A stretch of DNA of 64,000 nt from Holothuria scabra (taxonomy: Eukaryota; Echinodermata; Holothuroidea; Aspidochirotida; Holothuriidae). Shown here piece by piece: positions 10,866 through 24,539 of the stretch. The number at the start of each line of letters is the position of its first letter. Positions within the stretch are counted from its first letter, which is position 1. The notes beneath the pieces are model-generated. The model saw only the letters and a list, made by a program, of their open reading frames with translations. It searched no databases and was not told the origin of the DNA. The stretch is from assembly GCA_037179385.1 (NCBI GenBank), contig CM074193.1, positions 2,113,931 to 2,177,930 of the forward strand. The letters run 5' to 3'. Made by a program: the position numbers and the translations under genes.

Positions 10866-12840
10866 TTTTTCAAATTATTGACAAAACCGCCACAAGTCAG
10901 GTCCAAAACAAAATTCAAAATTTTAACTTTTCCGTAATTATTGGATATAAAAAATAACCAATCAAGCTAACTAAAAACATTTTTATGTGGTAGTACCCTT
11001 AGAGACTATCATTAAGTTATCGATATCAAATCGATGTGCCTCTTTGAAATGGCCCGGTGACTCCGTCTGGAAGCGAGGGGGCAGTATTGCTGCAGCACTG
11101 CATAATTACTGGTCAGTCGTCCACTTGTTTTGAAAGCCAACAGGTTAATTGATATCTCCAGGCGGTATGAATACGTGTGATTTCAAAACATTGCAAATTA
11201 TTGTTTAATTTCTTCATTACATTTCACAGTTCTTGTTTCTTGGGCGATTTCTTTTAAAGAACACTTGAACATGAATTCACATTGCAACGATTGGTTTAAA
11301 ATTCATGGGCTTACTGATTGGTCACCTTGTATGGTATGTTGACAAGCGCACTACCAGATCTTTACAGGCGTTTATATTCGTACAGGTTTGCGACGAAAAA
11401 TCAACTAGTGCGATCGTTTTCCATATACGCAGAAGTACGCTTCAGTTACCCCATATTTTACACACAGAAATAGGCTATATCATGCGCATGTAGAAAGCGT
11501 TTTAAAACAAATGGATGCATGCTGACCTCTCGTCACAATAGAATTTTCTGCTACTCGTCATCCAAGGTTACATAGTTATGTCGAATGTCAGATCAATAAA
11601 TAGTAATATGCACTTGTCAAATAAACACTTCCACCCCTCCGTGAGGAGTCAGCGCGTACAACGGTGTAGGGAAAGGAGTTTGGAATATAAGTTAGTATCT
11701 TTGATTTCATTGAACCGTTATTTGTGCTACATAATAAAATGGGGGGTTTGCATTGGTCGTGCGCATTTATCTTAGTAGGATATTATAGTATTTCCTTCTG
11801 TAGTGCCCTCCCCACAACGAACCAGTGGATTATATACCGAACGAGTGCCGATGTATGGCATGAGTAAGTGTGACGAAACCCTCTGCTATTGGTTGCTGTT
11901 TGGTCGCATACGTAAAGTGACTACATTGTGAGTTTAAATGTCTCAAAAGTTACTGAAATAGTCCTCAAGAGTAAAAAGCTGCATCTAAACACTTACCATT
12001 TGGGATATTTTTCCAGAAAAAGGGGCGATACCGCCTCAAAAATTAAACGTGATTTTTCCGTACCCTTTTCACAAAGTTTAGTGCTTTTAGACACCAATAT
12101 TTTCTTTGCATCGCCCAATAAAGTGATTAACGGTATTGTTGACAATTAATACTTACAAACTTGTCTATTTTATTCGCAAAGGAAGGTCAAATACTTTCAC
12201 AAAAATTATTAAATGCATTAGTCATTTCCGCATTATGTTAGGATACACACATTCTGTGATTTTCATTGATAGCGACCTGACGCATTTGACTTAACTGTTA
12301 GTAAAACTTTCCAGGCTTTTGCAACTAACACCGCAACTGTTATTTTTCAGTAACAAAACATAATAGCTTAAAGGGGGAAAGGAGGGCAGGCTATAAAGCC
12401 CAACAAGATACCCTGTAATCCATCCCCCCCCCCCCCATAAAAAATAAAAAGCGAATCACCGTAACGATAGATTCATATAGTGAAGCCTTCTAGCTTGCCT
12501 AATGATAATGGTGAAGTATCGTACTAGATGAGGTTTGATTACGGCTCAGTTTCTAAACAATTGGTGTAATTCGGGCTGGCCGCCGTCTTAAGGTTTTTTA
12601 TGACTCTTCAGTATGTCCAGCCCGGGGTTCATCTGTAGACCTCCAGGCTGCAAGAAACCACTTGATGCTTCAAGTTGCAGTCGCGGTGACATGATTTTCG
12701 TAAATTACAGAATTCTCTCTCTTCTTTCGGAAGTCGTAGACCCTGTATAACTTATTTTAATGTCAAATTACTTTTAATAATCCACTAGTTAACCAAGGAT
12801 CGGGAGAAAGGTTTCTGACGACTGTTTAATTGTCCCAGGC
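10866..12840. other. No gene recognised
   Basis: AT-rich, with a C13-14 run near 12424. Short open frames only; no domain motifs seen. Confidence 0.45.
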
Positions 12841-14457
12841 CAGTGGCGTAGCCACGGGGGGGGGCCTAGCCCCCCCCCCCCAGATTTTCTTCAGCCCCCC
12901 CAGATTTTTTGCGTCCTGATAAAGTACTTGAAAAAATAAAATGTTTGAACGGAAATAAACTTCGAAGTATTTCCTTCAAAACAGTAAATAAATAAAATGT
13001 GTCAAAATTAAACAAAAACATGGATGTGTAAAACACATTTTGTGCACACGTATGAAATCAAGTTATAACTTCAAAATGCTTACTTTCACTAAATTAGATA
13101 CCGTTTGTGATCTGCACTGTCGTTTATTGCATTTCACTTCGAAGATGAAACGAAAGTCTCGACGACAAACTTTAATGTGACTTTGTTAGGTTAAGACCCT
13201 TTCTGCCTTTCGGATGGCTGATTGATTTACTGAAAATAAGGCAATCGTACACACTGGAGACCACTCTTACACAACCATTCCTATACTTTATCATACACAA
13301 AATATGCCGTGAGCAGGTAAGGGTAAGGAACTGCCTTCGGATAATTCTTCCCTTCCATCCTTAACAAGTAGGCGGTAGGCCTATGTCGTGCCTCACTCCT
13401 GCCCATGACAAGTGCCACTGTAGGACGATTTTTTTCGACAAGTCCTCTTTTTACTAGTTGACACTGGCGTCCGGGGGATTTTTAAAATGTCCACAAGGTC
13501 CTGATTTCATGTGTTTCCCACATGATCCATACTTCTGCTTGGCGGGTCAATTATTTTGAGAGATTTATTCGTAGTATTTTAATTTTGACTACGTAATGTA
13601 CCGATGAACAAATACTGTACCACTTTGCACATTGTTTCTTTGGTAGTATGTATGTCTCTTGTAAAATCTCCACAAAAACTAAAAATATTTTGATATTTTT
13701 CATGCTCCTCAAAAAGGGAAAATCCTAAAACTTAGGTCTATAATCAGTTCAAAGTTTTTCCAAACATAGCACCATTTTGCATCTAGGAAATCTAGCGCAA
13801 AGAAAGTTTCTCAGAGGGGGACACAACTACTTTTGGTTTTCCTGTTAAAGGGTAAGGTACTTAGGTAAGCTGAAATCCATTAAAATATTGCCGCATTTGC
13901 AGCTGGGTACATCCAGTTTAAAACACGTGGGAAGTGCCGTTTCCGGCCATCTGGAGGGGTTTTAAAGCCCAAAATTTTCTTGTGCGCTCCGCGCCAACCA
14001 ATGGCGGCGCTCCGCTTGGATTCAAAAATTGCCGCATTCGCGATCTACGTCCTTCTGAAGTTTACAATTTTTTCCAAGGGAAAGGGAGATACCGGTTCCC
14101 TTTAGTCTCATCCCCCAGACCACAGATCAGAACTGCCCAGTTTGGGGGTCCCTAAAAAGTGTATGTATTACCATTTTTCATAGACTGATTTTTTATTCTC
14201 ATTATTGAGAAGTCGCAGACATGAGATTCGTATTTCGACGTCAAGGCTGGGTACATCCAGCTTAAAACACACGGGAAGTGCCGTTTCCGGCCATCTGGAG
14301 GGGTTTTAAAGCCCAAAATTTTCTTGTACGCTCCGCGCCAACTAATGGTGGCGCTCCGCTTAGATAGTCTTGCCGTGCCTGACCCTCGGAGGTACCAGGC
14401 CCCCCCCCCACTTGTTACCTAGAACCCCCAAAAAATCCCATCCTGGCTACGCCGCTG
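12841..14457. mobile_element. Nonautonomous hAT-type transposon, 1617 bp
   Basis: Ends CAGTGGCGTAGCCA (left) and TGGCTACGCCGCTG (right) are inverted repeats. Flanks TCCCAGGC and TCCCACGC match at 7 of 8 bases, the hAT target-duplication length. C/G runs lie next to both ends. No transposase frame is present. It holds an internal duplication (13902-14019 and 14246-14362). Confidence 0.8.
13902..14362. repeat. Internal duplication within the hAT element, 344-bp offset
   Basis: Units 13902-14019 and 14246-14362 share GCTGGGTACATCCAG, GGGAAGTGCCGTTTCCGG, and the GC-rich inverted word GCTCCGCGCCAAC...GGCGCTCCGCTT. Confidence 0.8.
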
Positions 14458-14490
14458 TCCCACGCTTGCTGGACAAATTGATGCCTGCCA

Positions 14491-14709
14491 TAACATAACA
14501 TAACATAACATAACATAACATAACATAACATAACATAACATAACATAACATAACATAACATAACATAACATAACATAACATAACATAACATAACATAACA
14601 TAACATAACATAACATAACATAACATAACATAACATAACATAACATAACATCACGTGACATGACATAATTTACATAACATAACATAACATAACATAATAT
14701 AACATAACA
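14491..14709. repeat. (TAACA)n microsatellite
   Basis: 32 perfect pentamers (14491-14650) followed by a degenerate stretch to 14709. Read on the minus strand it gives artificial MLCYV repeat proteins in every frame. Confidence 0.98.
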
Positions 14710-14721
14710 GGTTAAAGGGCA

Positions 14722-15345
14722 AAGAAGGGCTATATTTGGAATATTAAGAGTTTGGTGCTCCTGTTCGGTCACCTCATTACCAATGTGACGTTGATGCCCT
14801 GGATAATGTTCAGAGTATAGCAACTAGGTTGGTTTGTTCCTAAAGGATTTAATTATCCGGAAAGTTTAAAGAAACTTCAACTACCAACTCTAAACTATCG
14901 TAGAGTGAGAGAAGATATTATTGAGGTGTTTAAAATTGTGTCAGATGTTACGGTGTACGATAAAGATATAACTGAATGGTTTCTTAAGTTTAGTACAATG
15001 ACCCATTCCCATAGTCATAATCAGAAGCTATTTCTAGAATTTTAAAGACTCAATATTAGAAAATTTAGTTTTACGTGTAGAGCTGTTAAAGTTTGGAATA
15101 TACCTTCCTGAAAGTGTAGTTTCAGTTGCAAGCGTTTTCAAATTTGAGAAGGCTTTGGGTAGGTTTGGAGCTGGCTAAGAGATTGTGTATATGAAGCTGA
15201 TTTGTATGTTAAGTAATTGGCTAGAATAGCAGTCACCCATCCACCCATAGCTTGCATAAGTTGTCGCGGGTACAGAAGGTGAACATGATGCGGATATAGA
15301 AGTCTTTGAGACCTGCGTGCGTTCCTAAGGTATCATAAGTAATAA
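14722..15345 (+). mobile_element. Degenerate LINE reverse transcriptase C-terminus and 3' UTR
   Basis: Broken frames read EFGAPVRSPHYQCDVDALDN, then YPESLKKLQLPTLNYRRVRE, then KVWNI..PESVVSVAS. These are typical of the C-terminal end of CR1/jockey-like LINE reverse transcriptases. The 3' UTR matches 6090-6290. Stops and frameshifts show it is dead. Confidence 0.75.
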
Positions 15346-15639
15346 ATAATTAGGCCCCATAAGATGCACTGTAATCCAAAATCCTCCAAGAAAACAAAGA
15401 AACAAACCACCAACACCTAACGAGCCCAGAAAGATTAGATACTACCACAGTCATGGAAAAACTTGTCAATATTTACCTAAGTTGTGCAATGATGTGGAGT
15501 TAACAACCCACTCAAGTTGGCTATTTCACTCATTAACAACCCATTAGAGAAACTGAACTTCTTAATGTCAAGTCTAGCAAAAGACTTTTCAAGCTTTTTA
15601 CAGTGGCCTCAAACCCCGCGAGGATTACTTTGGACCTGT

Positions 15640-16300
15640 AAATAACTACGTACAAGCTAACAAAGGGTTCCCTTTACAAAGACATTTGTACTACCTGGAG
15701 CATGTCTCCCCTAATCCTTCTCAGCTCCAAAATGGTTAGCCCAAACCGCTTAAGCCTTTCGGGATAAATTAGATTTCTAACCTCAGGTATGAGTCTAGTA
15801 GCTCTCCTCTTAGCTTGCTCTAAAAGCAATTTGACCTTTTCAAAGAAGGGACTCCAGGCCTGTTCAGCATAGTCCAGATGGGGCCCAAACCAGCTACTTA
15901 TACAAATTTAGCATAATTTCTTTACTAAAACTCTTGAAATTCCTCCTGATCAACTCAACCACCCTATTCGCCCTTGCAGCAGTAGCTGCACACTGCCTAG
16001 ATGGCTTTAAATCACCCGTAATAAATACTCCACGTCTTTCTCAGAAGTCACACTTTATTCAAATTTGTAACATTCATGGTGTAATCATAGCAGGAATTCT
16101 TTAAACGAAAGAGAAGGACTTTGCACTTATCAGCTACATTAAAAGACATTTGCAAAGTATGAGACCATGAAAATAGCCTACATCCGAATCATTCTGAAGC
16201 ATTGAGGAATCATCCTTACCCCCAATCTTCATATAGAGCTTGGTATCATCAGCAAACTTACTTATATTGAAGGTGATAGAACTCTCAATATCATTTTTTG
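15640..16300 (-). mobile_element. Degenerate LINE reverse transcriptase with FADD motif
   Basis: On the minus strand, broken frames give SKFADDTKLYMKIGGKDDSS (catalytic FADD, about 16205-16262), and further on DYAEQAWSPFFEKVKLLLEQ, AKRRATRLIPEVRNLIYPER and LRRIRGDML (about 15700). Several stops and shifts interrupt it. It converges with the LINE remnant at 14722-15345, head on. Confidence 0.8.
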
Positions 16301-16564
16301 AAAATTAAGACAAGAAGAGAAATAGATAAATGACAGGCTAAAGTAGGCGTGTAGATGGTAGCCGCCCCTAACACTTGAGCAAGATTTTGGTACTATATCC
16401 TAAAATACGTATTTAAGTAACAAATTTTACATCAAAAGATAGAGTATGTGGCACCAGGTTGTACGTAAGTACATCCAATTTCTCAAAACCTTTTTAATGG
16501 TAGTGGTACATTTTACGTGAAAAGCATTCAAACGCATTTTTCGGCCATTTGAGGGTCGAGAATT

Positions 16565-16581
16565 CCCCCCCCCCCCCCCCC
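16565..16581. repeat. C17 homopolymer
   Basis: Seventeen consecutive C residues directly before a purine-only tract. Confidence 0.95.
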
Positions 16582-16593
16582 GAAGCAAAAAAT

Positions 16594-16794
16594 GGGAAGG
16601 GAAGAAAAAACGGGAAGGGAAGGAAGGAAGAAAGAAAGAAAAAGAGGAAAAGAGAGGGAAGAAGAAAAAATAGAAAAGAGAAAAAGGAGGGGAAGGAAAG
16701 GAAAGAGAGGTAGAAGGGAAAAGAAAAACGGAAAAGAAGGGGGAGGAAAGAAAGGGGAAAGGAAAAAAGAGAACAATGAGAGAAAAAAGAAACT
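16594..16794. repeat. Polypurine tract, about 200 bp
   Basis: Almost uninterrupted G/A on the + strand (GGGAAGGGAAG, AAGAAAGAAAG units), hence polypyrimidine on the other strand. Open frames here encode only low-complexity Lys/Arg/Glu/Gly or Phe/Leu/Ser/Pro. Confidence 0.9.
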
Positions 16795-19130
16795 GGGCCA
16801 GTTATAACATCAAATGCAAGATTGATGTGCATTTATGGAACACTGTTTTGGTCAATATATGAAAATTCATTTAGAAAAATGTATGAACATTCATTTAGTC
16901 TCCAAAGTTAAAAAAAATAATATCTGAGGTCCACTTTGTTGGAGGAAAGACTTTCCTCTCATGCTCTTTGACAGAGAGTCGGGAGGACTTTAGAAAAGCG
17001 GTCACAGGAAACCCAGAATCCAAAGCTTTCTGCTATATAAGCTCCATATCAACAATTTTTGTTTCGAAAGGACAAAAGCCGGCGCGCTTCGTGCGCCGCA
17101 ATACATCACTTATACAGTGGTCTTCACTTTGTAAAAAAAATGAAAAACTTAGCTACTAATTACAAGCCCGAAACATGCCATTTCCCGCTGTCTGAGGTGT
17201 CGCGATTTTTCAAAATTTTCTGTCCGCTCCGCCCCAACTGAAGATGCATGTTCTAGGCAGGGGAACCATTCGCCTACCGTACTCAAATGCTCTCATACAC
17301 ACCTGTCATCAGATACCTTTAAACCCTGTCAATTGTGTAGTCTTTATAGATGGATTCTTTAGTTATTGAAATGTCAAAATTTTATCAATGTTCAATTTTG
17401 CAGAGCAGTGGCGAAGATACGTAGGAAGCAGGGCGATTGTACCCTTACTCGAAAAAGTGAAAAATTAGAAAATTTACCATTTGAGAAACCCTTAAAATAC
17501 AGTGCGGTTTTCCCAAGTTTTCTTTCATACAATTCCGAAAACTTTCAAATAAAAGTTCCATATTCAAAATAATTATTTTTTAAAAAAAAAAAGCAAAATT
17601 TTCGGCTCGCTTCGCGCGTCTTAAATTGTAACCCTTAAGCTGTAAGTGATCGCTCATAAAGCAGTCAATGGATAATTTGTCCTAGCCGCTACAGTGCTGT
17701 TCCCAAAAATTTTCTTCAATATAGGCTTTCATTTTTGTCCAAAAAAAGCAACAAAGTTTCGAAAGTTTTATTGATGTTGTCAAGACGCCTTAATCCGCCA
17801 TCCTGAGATAACACGATATTCAGGCGACATGCTATCTCAGATGCATGCTAACAGGAAACGCAGATCGGGGCTAGTCCCTCCAAAATGCAAATTTTCTTAC
17901 AGAAAACCCTGAATCTTATCTATTTTATGCAATACAAGCTCCATATTTACAAATGTGCAAAAGGACCCAAACTTTCAGTATATGGCCTTGTACAGTAGTG
18001 TTCACACTTTAGGAAAAAATCAGATTTATTTGAAAAAACTTGTTCTTGTTCGTAGAAAAAGCAAAACAATTAAGCATAAAAATGTACCTTTTGTTCAAAA
18101 GGGTAGGGTGAGTTGCATGGCCCCAAACTGTTGCTCATTCCCCTCCCCCCCCCCTTCCCAGCACTTCCCTTAAGACCTTAAGACACCCCAAAACTAACAC
18201 ATATCGAAAAGTTTTGTACAAAAATGATCATTTCATTCTATGTCAAAATTTTTTAAATGTCCTAATTAAGGTAAGCTCAATCGGTTATGCTTCGGAATGA
18301 TACGTCAAGGTGAAAAGGAACTCATGAAACGCCGATTTTCATTCGAAATACATGACTTTTGACGATTTCAAAATTTTGTGACGTCATAATTTGGGGAATT
18401 TCCCCAAAATAATAGGCCATTTTATGCCTTTACTTCACACGTTTAACGACAAAATATAGATCCAAATAAAACCAATTCTTCTCCTCCTGTTACCTGTGAC
18501 ATGGAGATCCCAGAAAAGCGTTTAGCCGTGTCAATATATTTGTGGTTAGAACTTGTGCCGGTTAATCCACTAAATTATGTAAATTAAATTCGGATGAAAA
18601 ACGTTTTTACCCCATAGACATCAAATCCCATAAATTAATGATTTACGACAAAAGTAAGCGGTGTGCCCGGTCAAAAAACATTTACTAGATGTGCAATAGT
18701 ATGAACATCACAAATACAGTTTAGCAAGACCTTAAAACTCAACCCCGAATACTACATAAGGCGAAAACCTAATTACTTGCAAAATGCGCATTTAGAAGTT
18801 TACGATCAAAACATTTCGATATGCAGCTAGTACAAAATCGGGAAACCTCTATGCTATTACCCCTCCCCCCTTACAGTCAGGTCTGGTTACGCCGCTGCTT
18901 ACGGTTCGAGGAAGAGGACAAGTTTGAAGAGACACATTGAGCATTCAAACTTAACCAAAGACCAGCCGGCCGCATGGGGGCAGAAAAATTGGTCGGCAAA
19001 GCCAAAAAAAGGGGAGGCGTCCTCGAAAATTCGGATAGCACAAGTGTGCCGACGTGAGTTGCTCGCCAAGAACTGGAGTGCAGAAAAGTTAAAAAAGGTC
19101 ACCAAAGTCCGCGCCAGGCGGGGAATCACA

Positions 19131-19153
19131 CCCCCCCCCCCCCCCCCCCCCCC
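19131..19153. repeat. C23 homopolymer
   Basis: Twenty-three C residues beside a hAT-like right end (CACGCCACTG). The longest of about ten such runs in the window. Confidence 0.95.
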
Positions 19154-19170
19154 TTCTGCACACGCCACTG

Positions 19171-22100
19171 ATTGTAGATGTAAGTTTGGGAATTGCTATT
19201 TCCTACCATCTCGATCAGAGTGAGCCTGATGAGGGTTCGTTTTTTTTTTTCAAAATCTTCTGTACCCTCGGCGCTAATCACGGTCAGGAAAAACCAAAAA
19301 CTCTCGACTATTAACTAAGGGCTGCAAATCTTTTCGACTAAAAGTAATTCAAAGGGTAAAAGTTATAAAGGGAAAAGTACACTACGAAGAACTGATACAA
19401 CATGCACTGAAGCCTGTCACTGTACTGTAACGATTATTGCTCATTTCGCGTTCTTTAGTGCAAACCTAGAGTTTGAACCAATATTGGTATGCAATAGTTC
19501 CACAATCTGAGAGTTCTGTTTTCATTTTGATCAATTTAAAAGAATTTTTACCACTTATGAGTTCTTTAAAATTACTCTAGATAGTCAAATGACCTAATAA
19601 AATTATAATGTTACAAACTTAACAAAAAATCTATCTAAAGAAATCTAAAAAATACTTAGCTGTCAAATTAGGAAATTGATTTCGACGAATGGAGGTACTT
19701 GTTTTAATTTTATATTTTCGTCGAAAGCTTCATTGGTAACACAGCAACTTGCATCCCCTTTTCAGGATATGTCCATTTACAGTTGTCCAAGAAGTAAGAG
19801 GCTATACCAATTATCATTATCATAATCATAAAACTGCAGAAGGTATCTTCGAAGGTACAGAGAGGCCATAACATCCCCATCGCACACCCGTTATAAGACA
19901 AAATTTCAAAACTATCTTTCACGTTTAATAGACCTAGCCTATCGTAACGTTAGGCTAGTCCCAACCGATCCCAGAATTGCAGTATCATAGGCCTAACGTT
20001 AGGCTATTAACGTTAACGTCCATGTATACTACTATAGGAAGTCCGTTGGATACATATGCATGTGCATACCTACACTACAGTACGGTTGTCGCACGCACAC
20101 AGAATTTTTCTCCAAAATTCTCGCGGAACTACTCACACCCAAACACGAAGTCGCTAAAACAGTGTGTTTTAAAAACTGAATTTACGACACTCAAAATTGT
20201 CAAAATTTTGCCTGCACTGTAAAATTAGTACACTAAAGACATATTTCTACTATAATATTTCACCAAATAAGCTTAAAAACAAAAAGAAGAAAAAATATGT
20301 TACAGTTTCTAACGATCCCTTTGAAGCATCGTTGCAACGGTGACAGTCAAAAGTGTGTTTTGGTCACACGTAAAATGCCACACACAGCCATCTTTGACTT
20401 GATTGTGCATTGGGGCTGAACCTTTGACCCCTACAACCCATATATCATTAGAAAGAAGAAAAGGAACTCTACATTTTAATGGAGGGAAGCGATCGCCAAA
20501 AATAATATTTCTTTACCATTTTTTGGCTTAAAACATTGGTGACATGGTTACAATGGGTTCCAGAAAAATCCGCAATTGCTTCCAGGTATCATTTTGTAGC
20601 GTTTTTTATGATCTTTCCATTTCCGAAGAAAAAAAAATGAATTTTTTGCCTAACCCCGATGCACACTCGATTTAAATGAAACAGCCCATTGATCCCCGCC
20701 TACATCTTTTGTACTGAGCCGACATTGATATGTTTATGTATGAACCCATTGTTCAACTTAGCAACAAGGGATTTCCCGCCAATATGCTTACATACAGTAT
20801 TGCATTGTATATACCTGTACATGCATTACCGAAGTACGGTTAGTAAATTACGTACTTGTGTATGTGTGCGTAAGCACGTGTATGGATTGCTATAGCATAG
20901 ACTGTGTGTAAGCAGGCTATGTGCGACTTGTTAATGCATGTTACGTACACAGAACGCAAGCTATCATGACACGGACGCGTGATCACTGAGTGTCTTGCCC
21001 AGTAACGTTGCATATTCACGTCGGCACATCTGGTGTACGTAACACAGTGATGAATAATCAAAGCGTCTGAGTGAGCAGTTACGATGTTGTTTTTGACCAA
21101 CTTTTGCAGGCAGATCATAACACTGAAGCATATGGCGATTTGGAGAAATCGTAAGGATTATGGAGACATAAAATCGGCTATATTTTGAAAAGTACTGGTC
21201 AGATTTTGATAAAATTTGGCATGGTTGCTTAGAAAAGGGTACCTAACAATGTAAATCAGTCAGATTCTTCAAGTTTGATATTTTTCGTGTAGTCGTATTT
21301 TTAGTGCGACAACCCAAACTACAGTATGCCACTTCTGGGTTCGGAATCTCAATAAGTACCCACCCCTAAATATTTAGGCTGGGCAGCCAGGCCTCGCTGT
21401 AAGCGTTAATGAGGCTTGTGACGTCATCCGCTAAAATGGAAAGTGGAAACTCTGCACGCGAGAAAATGATGAGTTTCGCAGAAGAGGTACCTAACATGCT
21501 GGGGGAACCTCAAGCTTCTAAATAATGCATAAAAAGGCTTTCCTTGTTGTTGTAGCCTTGGTCATTTGAAATCTTAAAGTCTTTTCTTTACTAAAAATAT
21601 CGTGAGGTATTGTTTCTTTCGCAATTTCATAGAGAAATTTTTCATCAAAAACAGGTCAACTTTTGGAGGGGTTTTTTGACTGGCCTCAAATTTTGTGAAT
21701 ACATGACCATATTCAGAATCTGCACTGGGGTATAAAACTGCCAAAATCAATGTTTGAGACATAAAGCTAACTATTGATACCTATTACACTACGAGCAAAA
21801 CAACAAAATAGTCGCAATGAACGTTTTTGCAAGTTGGAATTTTGCCTTTTTTGGCCACGTAGAGCATCGCACAAGGCGGTAACGTTATGGTTAACATATG
21901 GTAAACTATTGTCATTGTCTTTTGATTCTAGGCTGCTAACTAGGACACTATTTTAGTCATTATGGCAAGTAATAAAGTGAATTTTAATACAACTAACATA
22001 TTGTAGAACTTTTTAAGGTATTAAACCACTAACAAAAAACATTAAAATTTTACAGGCAGGCCTAGCCTATTGGCCTTGGCCTATGCATGCTAAAACTGCA

Positions 22101-22287
22101 CACTATGGTACATACTGACTGTATGAATGTGTACTGATGATCTGTGATGATGATATAAATACTACTAGCTAGTGTATGCTTGCTGTATGAGTGAGTTTCC
22201 ATTCCAGAATAAGCTTGTAAAAAATTTTAAGAGGCCTGTAGCTTACAATTATTGTGTCCTATGCACCTTATGAGTTGAATCGGAGCA
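19171..22287. other. No gene recognised
   Basis: AT-rich; contains clustered TAGGCCTA/AACGTTAGGCTA words near 19930-20010. Short open frames only. Confidence 0.45.
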
Positions 22288-22653
22288 ATGTACAGTACCA
22301 TACATACATACAAATGCATCCATGGTTTTGCTCCATTATATCTAAAGGATCTTATATCTAATTACAAGCCTTTACGTGAACTACGTTCCAGCTCTCAATC
22401 TCTTTTAAATGTGCCGTCATCTGTTACCCATTCTTATGGTGATCGTGCTTTTTCAACAGTATCTGCGAAACTGTGGAATGACCTTCCATCTTTTGTCAAG
22501 AACTCTTCTACTGTTGGACAATTTAAAACTAACTTGAAAACTCATTTGTTTACTTTGTCTTATTGACCGCATGTTGTATAGTTTTAGCGCTTTGAGACTT
22601 CTTGTGTAAGGCGCTATATAAGAACTGTTATATTATTATTATTATTATTATTA
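22288..22653 (+). mobile_element. CR1-like LINE 3' end with (ATT)n tail
   Basis: A 92-codon frame (22288-22566) reads YKCIHGFAPLYLKDLI, LRSSSQSLLNVPSS, SYGDRAFSTVSAKLWNDLPS and FKTNLKTHLF. This is the standard C-terminus of CR1/Rex-like reverse transcriptases. It is followed by AGCGCTTTGAGAC, AGGCGCTATATAAGAA and an ATT microsatellite (22629-22653), the usual 3' tail. A 5'-truncated, fairly young copy: this frame is still open. Confidence 0.85.
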
Positions 22654-24539
22654 CCAATGATGAAGATGAAGAACCAAAATAAGCAAGTTAGTGTTACACT
22701 TACTGATATTGCAGGCTATGTATATGAAACAACTGTACAGCCATGCATTTATTTACACATACACTTTACCAGCCTGTCGGTTCATATGGTTTTACAGGAC
22801 AAAGTCAAAATTTTCAAAAGGGAAATGACATGAGGAATTATATACTTAGAGTATAGTAAGTTATCATGAGTTGATCACTATCATGAGCCAATCACTGCCT
22901 TCTAAACGCCATTGCAGCGAGTATGTGCAATGTGATTGCGATGCTAGAATAACTTGCAATGCAAATTCTTCAAACAACATCAAAAACAATTATTTGTCAT
23001 CATGTTTTTGATTTTTAAAGCAAGAATGTTAGTCATGGCCAGATTTTCAAGTTTCAACAAAAGTGTGATTGAGAAATTTGCAAAAATCAGTAAAAATGAT
23101 GATGAGAATGTCATGTATGAAGTTTTAAGTAAGAATTCTGATAGAAAGGAGATTGTTCTGTTTCATTACGTCACAATCTGGCTCTAAATGTTGTAATTTG
23201 TAGGATTTTATTTGTTTGTTTTATGAAGTGATCGACTCATGATTACTTCATAAGCATTGCTACTTGCACTGCCTCCTACATTTCAAGATTCATTTCCTAA
23301 AGATTACTCTGTCCAAATAACATCAAATTATAGCACAAAGAAGAAGACATAGTACAAAATATTACTGTCAAGTTTTATCAATTTCTGTCCACGTTTACAA
23401 ATTTTTGTGGTAACGAACTTTATTAGGTGATTGACTCATGATAAGCCCAGTATATATGGAATGCGCACCTAAGAGCTCCATCAGTTTCAGGATTTTTTTG
23501 TTTATAATTTTGCCTGGGCCATGATTTTCAGTTTTCTTACTTATTTTTGTACTGTTGTGCTGAATCTTATTTCTACACAAATGAATTACAGTAATTGTGC
23601 CTTACAGATGTGCTAAGTTCTACCTGTTCCCCTATGAGTCAGCAGATTTACTGCTCCTCTGCACGGAGACCTTTCTATTGTAACAGGGTAGGTTTCTGTG
23701 CTACTCTTCACGAAATCTTAAGCTGCTTAGTTTTGTGGTTTCTGGCTGAATTGCTAAGCAGACAGACTTTCACGGTACACATCTCGAAGAGGTATTGTTC
23801 AGTGGACTCTCTCCAGCAATGTAGAAACAAATGAGGACAATAACAATAAACATGTGAACTAAATAGTGCCAACAGCTGTACACAAAATGAGGAACACAAG
23901 TATTTACTACTGTTGTTGGGCTACACAACTGTCTGAACCTTTTTTTTCAATGAACTGTAGGAAAAAGATGTGGCTATTTTATTAGCCCTCCGTAAGCTTT
24001 CGCGGTGTTCCAAAAAAGATAACCAGTATAATTGGACGTCTAATAATCGTACTTCGATTATAACTGGTTTTTCCCCGCACATTTTACATAAAGTTCTTAA
24101 GTTAATATGTGCTGTAGCAAGCATGAACGTACAACTTTGTGTCCGTAAGCCAGCGGAACTGGATTCCTTGTTTAGAAACACACAGTTGCGGTACTTCACT
24201 GGTAATTATACTACTATTTATCAAAAGCAAAGAACCCTTTTTATTTGTGCTCTCGGGCTCAGCTATATAAGCGTCACACAATGTTCATAAATTATGTGCC
24301 CGCAGTGTATGGAAATCAGGAACTGAATTTTTTGTTAAAAACCCTCGCCCTGGCCCTCCCGCTGGCCAGCTCTTCATCATTGCTTAACCCCCCAACAACC
24401 CGTCTGCGCTTAGTGTCTGTGTTTTTCCACTACGTTCACAGGGCTGCTCTACTAAATCTGAGCGCTAAAAATTTTCTGCTTGGCTAATAAAACAAAAATT
24501 GAACTTGTTCTGTTGAAGCTAGCTACCGTACACCAAAGT
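22654..24539. other. No gene recognised
   Basis: Open frames at 23595-23834 and 23970-24290 (+) have no motif I recognise and no convincing splice context. Left unassigned. Confidence 0.4.

Larger units (their letters stand above)
16330..19170. mobile_element. Degraded hAT-like element mosaic
   Basis: 16330-16600 resembles the reverse complement of 56400-56520 (GGTGCCACAT...CTATCTTTTG). A left end CAGTGGCGAAGATACGTAGG is at 17406; right-type ends TGGTTACGCCGCTG (to 18897) and CACGCCACTG (to 19170) follow. Segments near 17000, 17900 and 62170 share CCAGAATCCAAA and ACAAGCTCCAT. No clean target duplication was found, so boundaries are tentative. Confidence 0.5.

Noticed and set aside
14415..14823. 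Open frames encoding MLCYV repeats on the minus strand
   Set aside because: Pure translation of the (TAACA)n microsatellite, open in all frames.
16494..16832. Phe/Leu/Ser/Pro-rich 112-codon minus frame and Lys/Arg/Glu-rich plus frame
   Set aside because: Low-complexity translation of the polypurine/polypyrimidine tract.
17406..19170. A clean hAT element with 8-bp duplication
   Set aside because: Ends are present, but the flanks TTGCAGAG and ATTGTAGA do not match in register; kept only as a tentative mosaic.
22288..22566. Independent 92-residue host protein
   Set aside because: Clear C-terminus of a LINE reverse transcriptase followed by its 3' tail.
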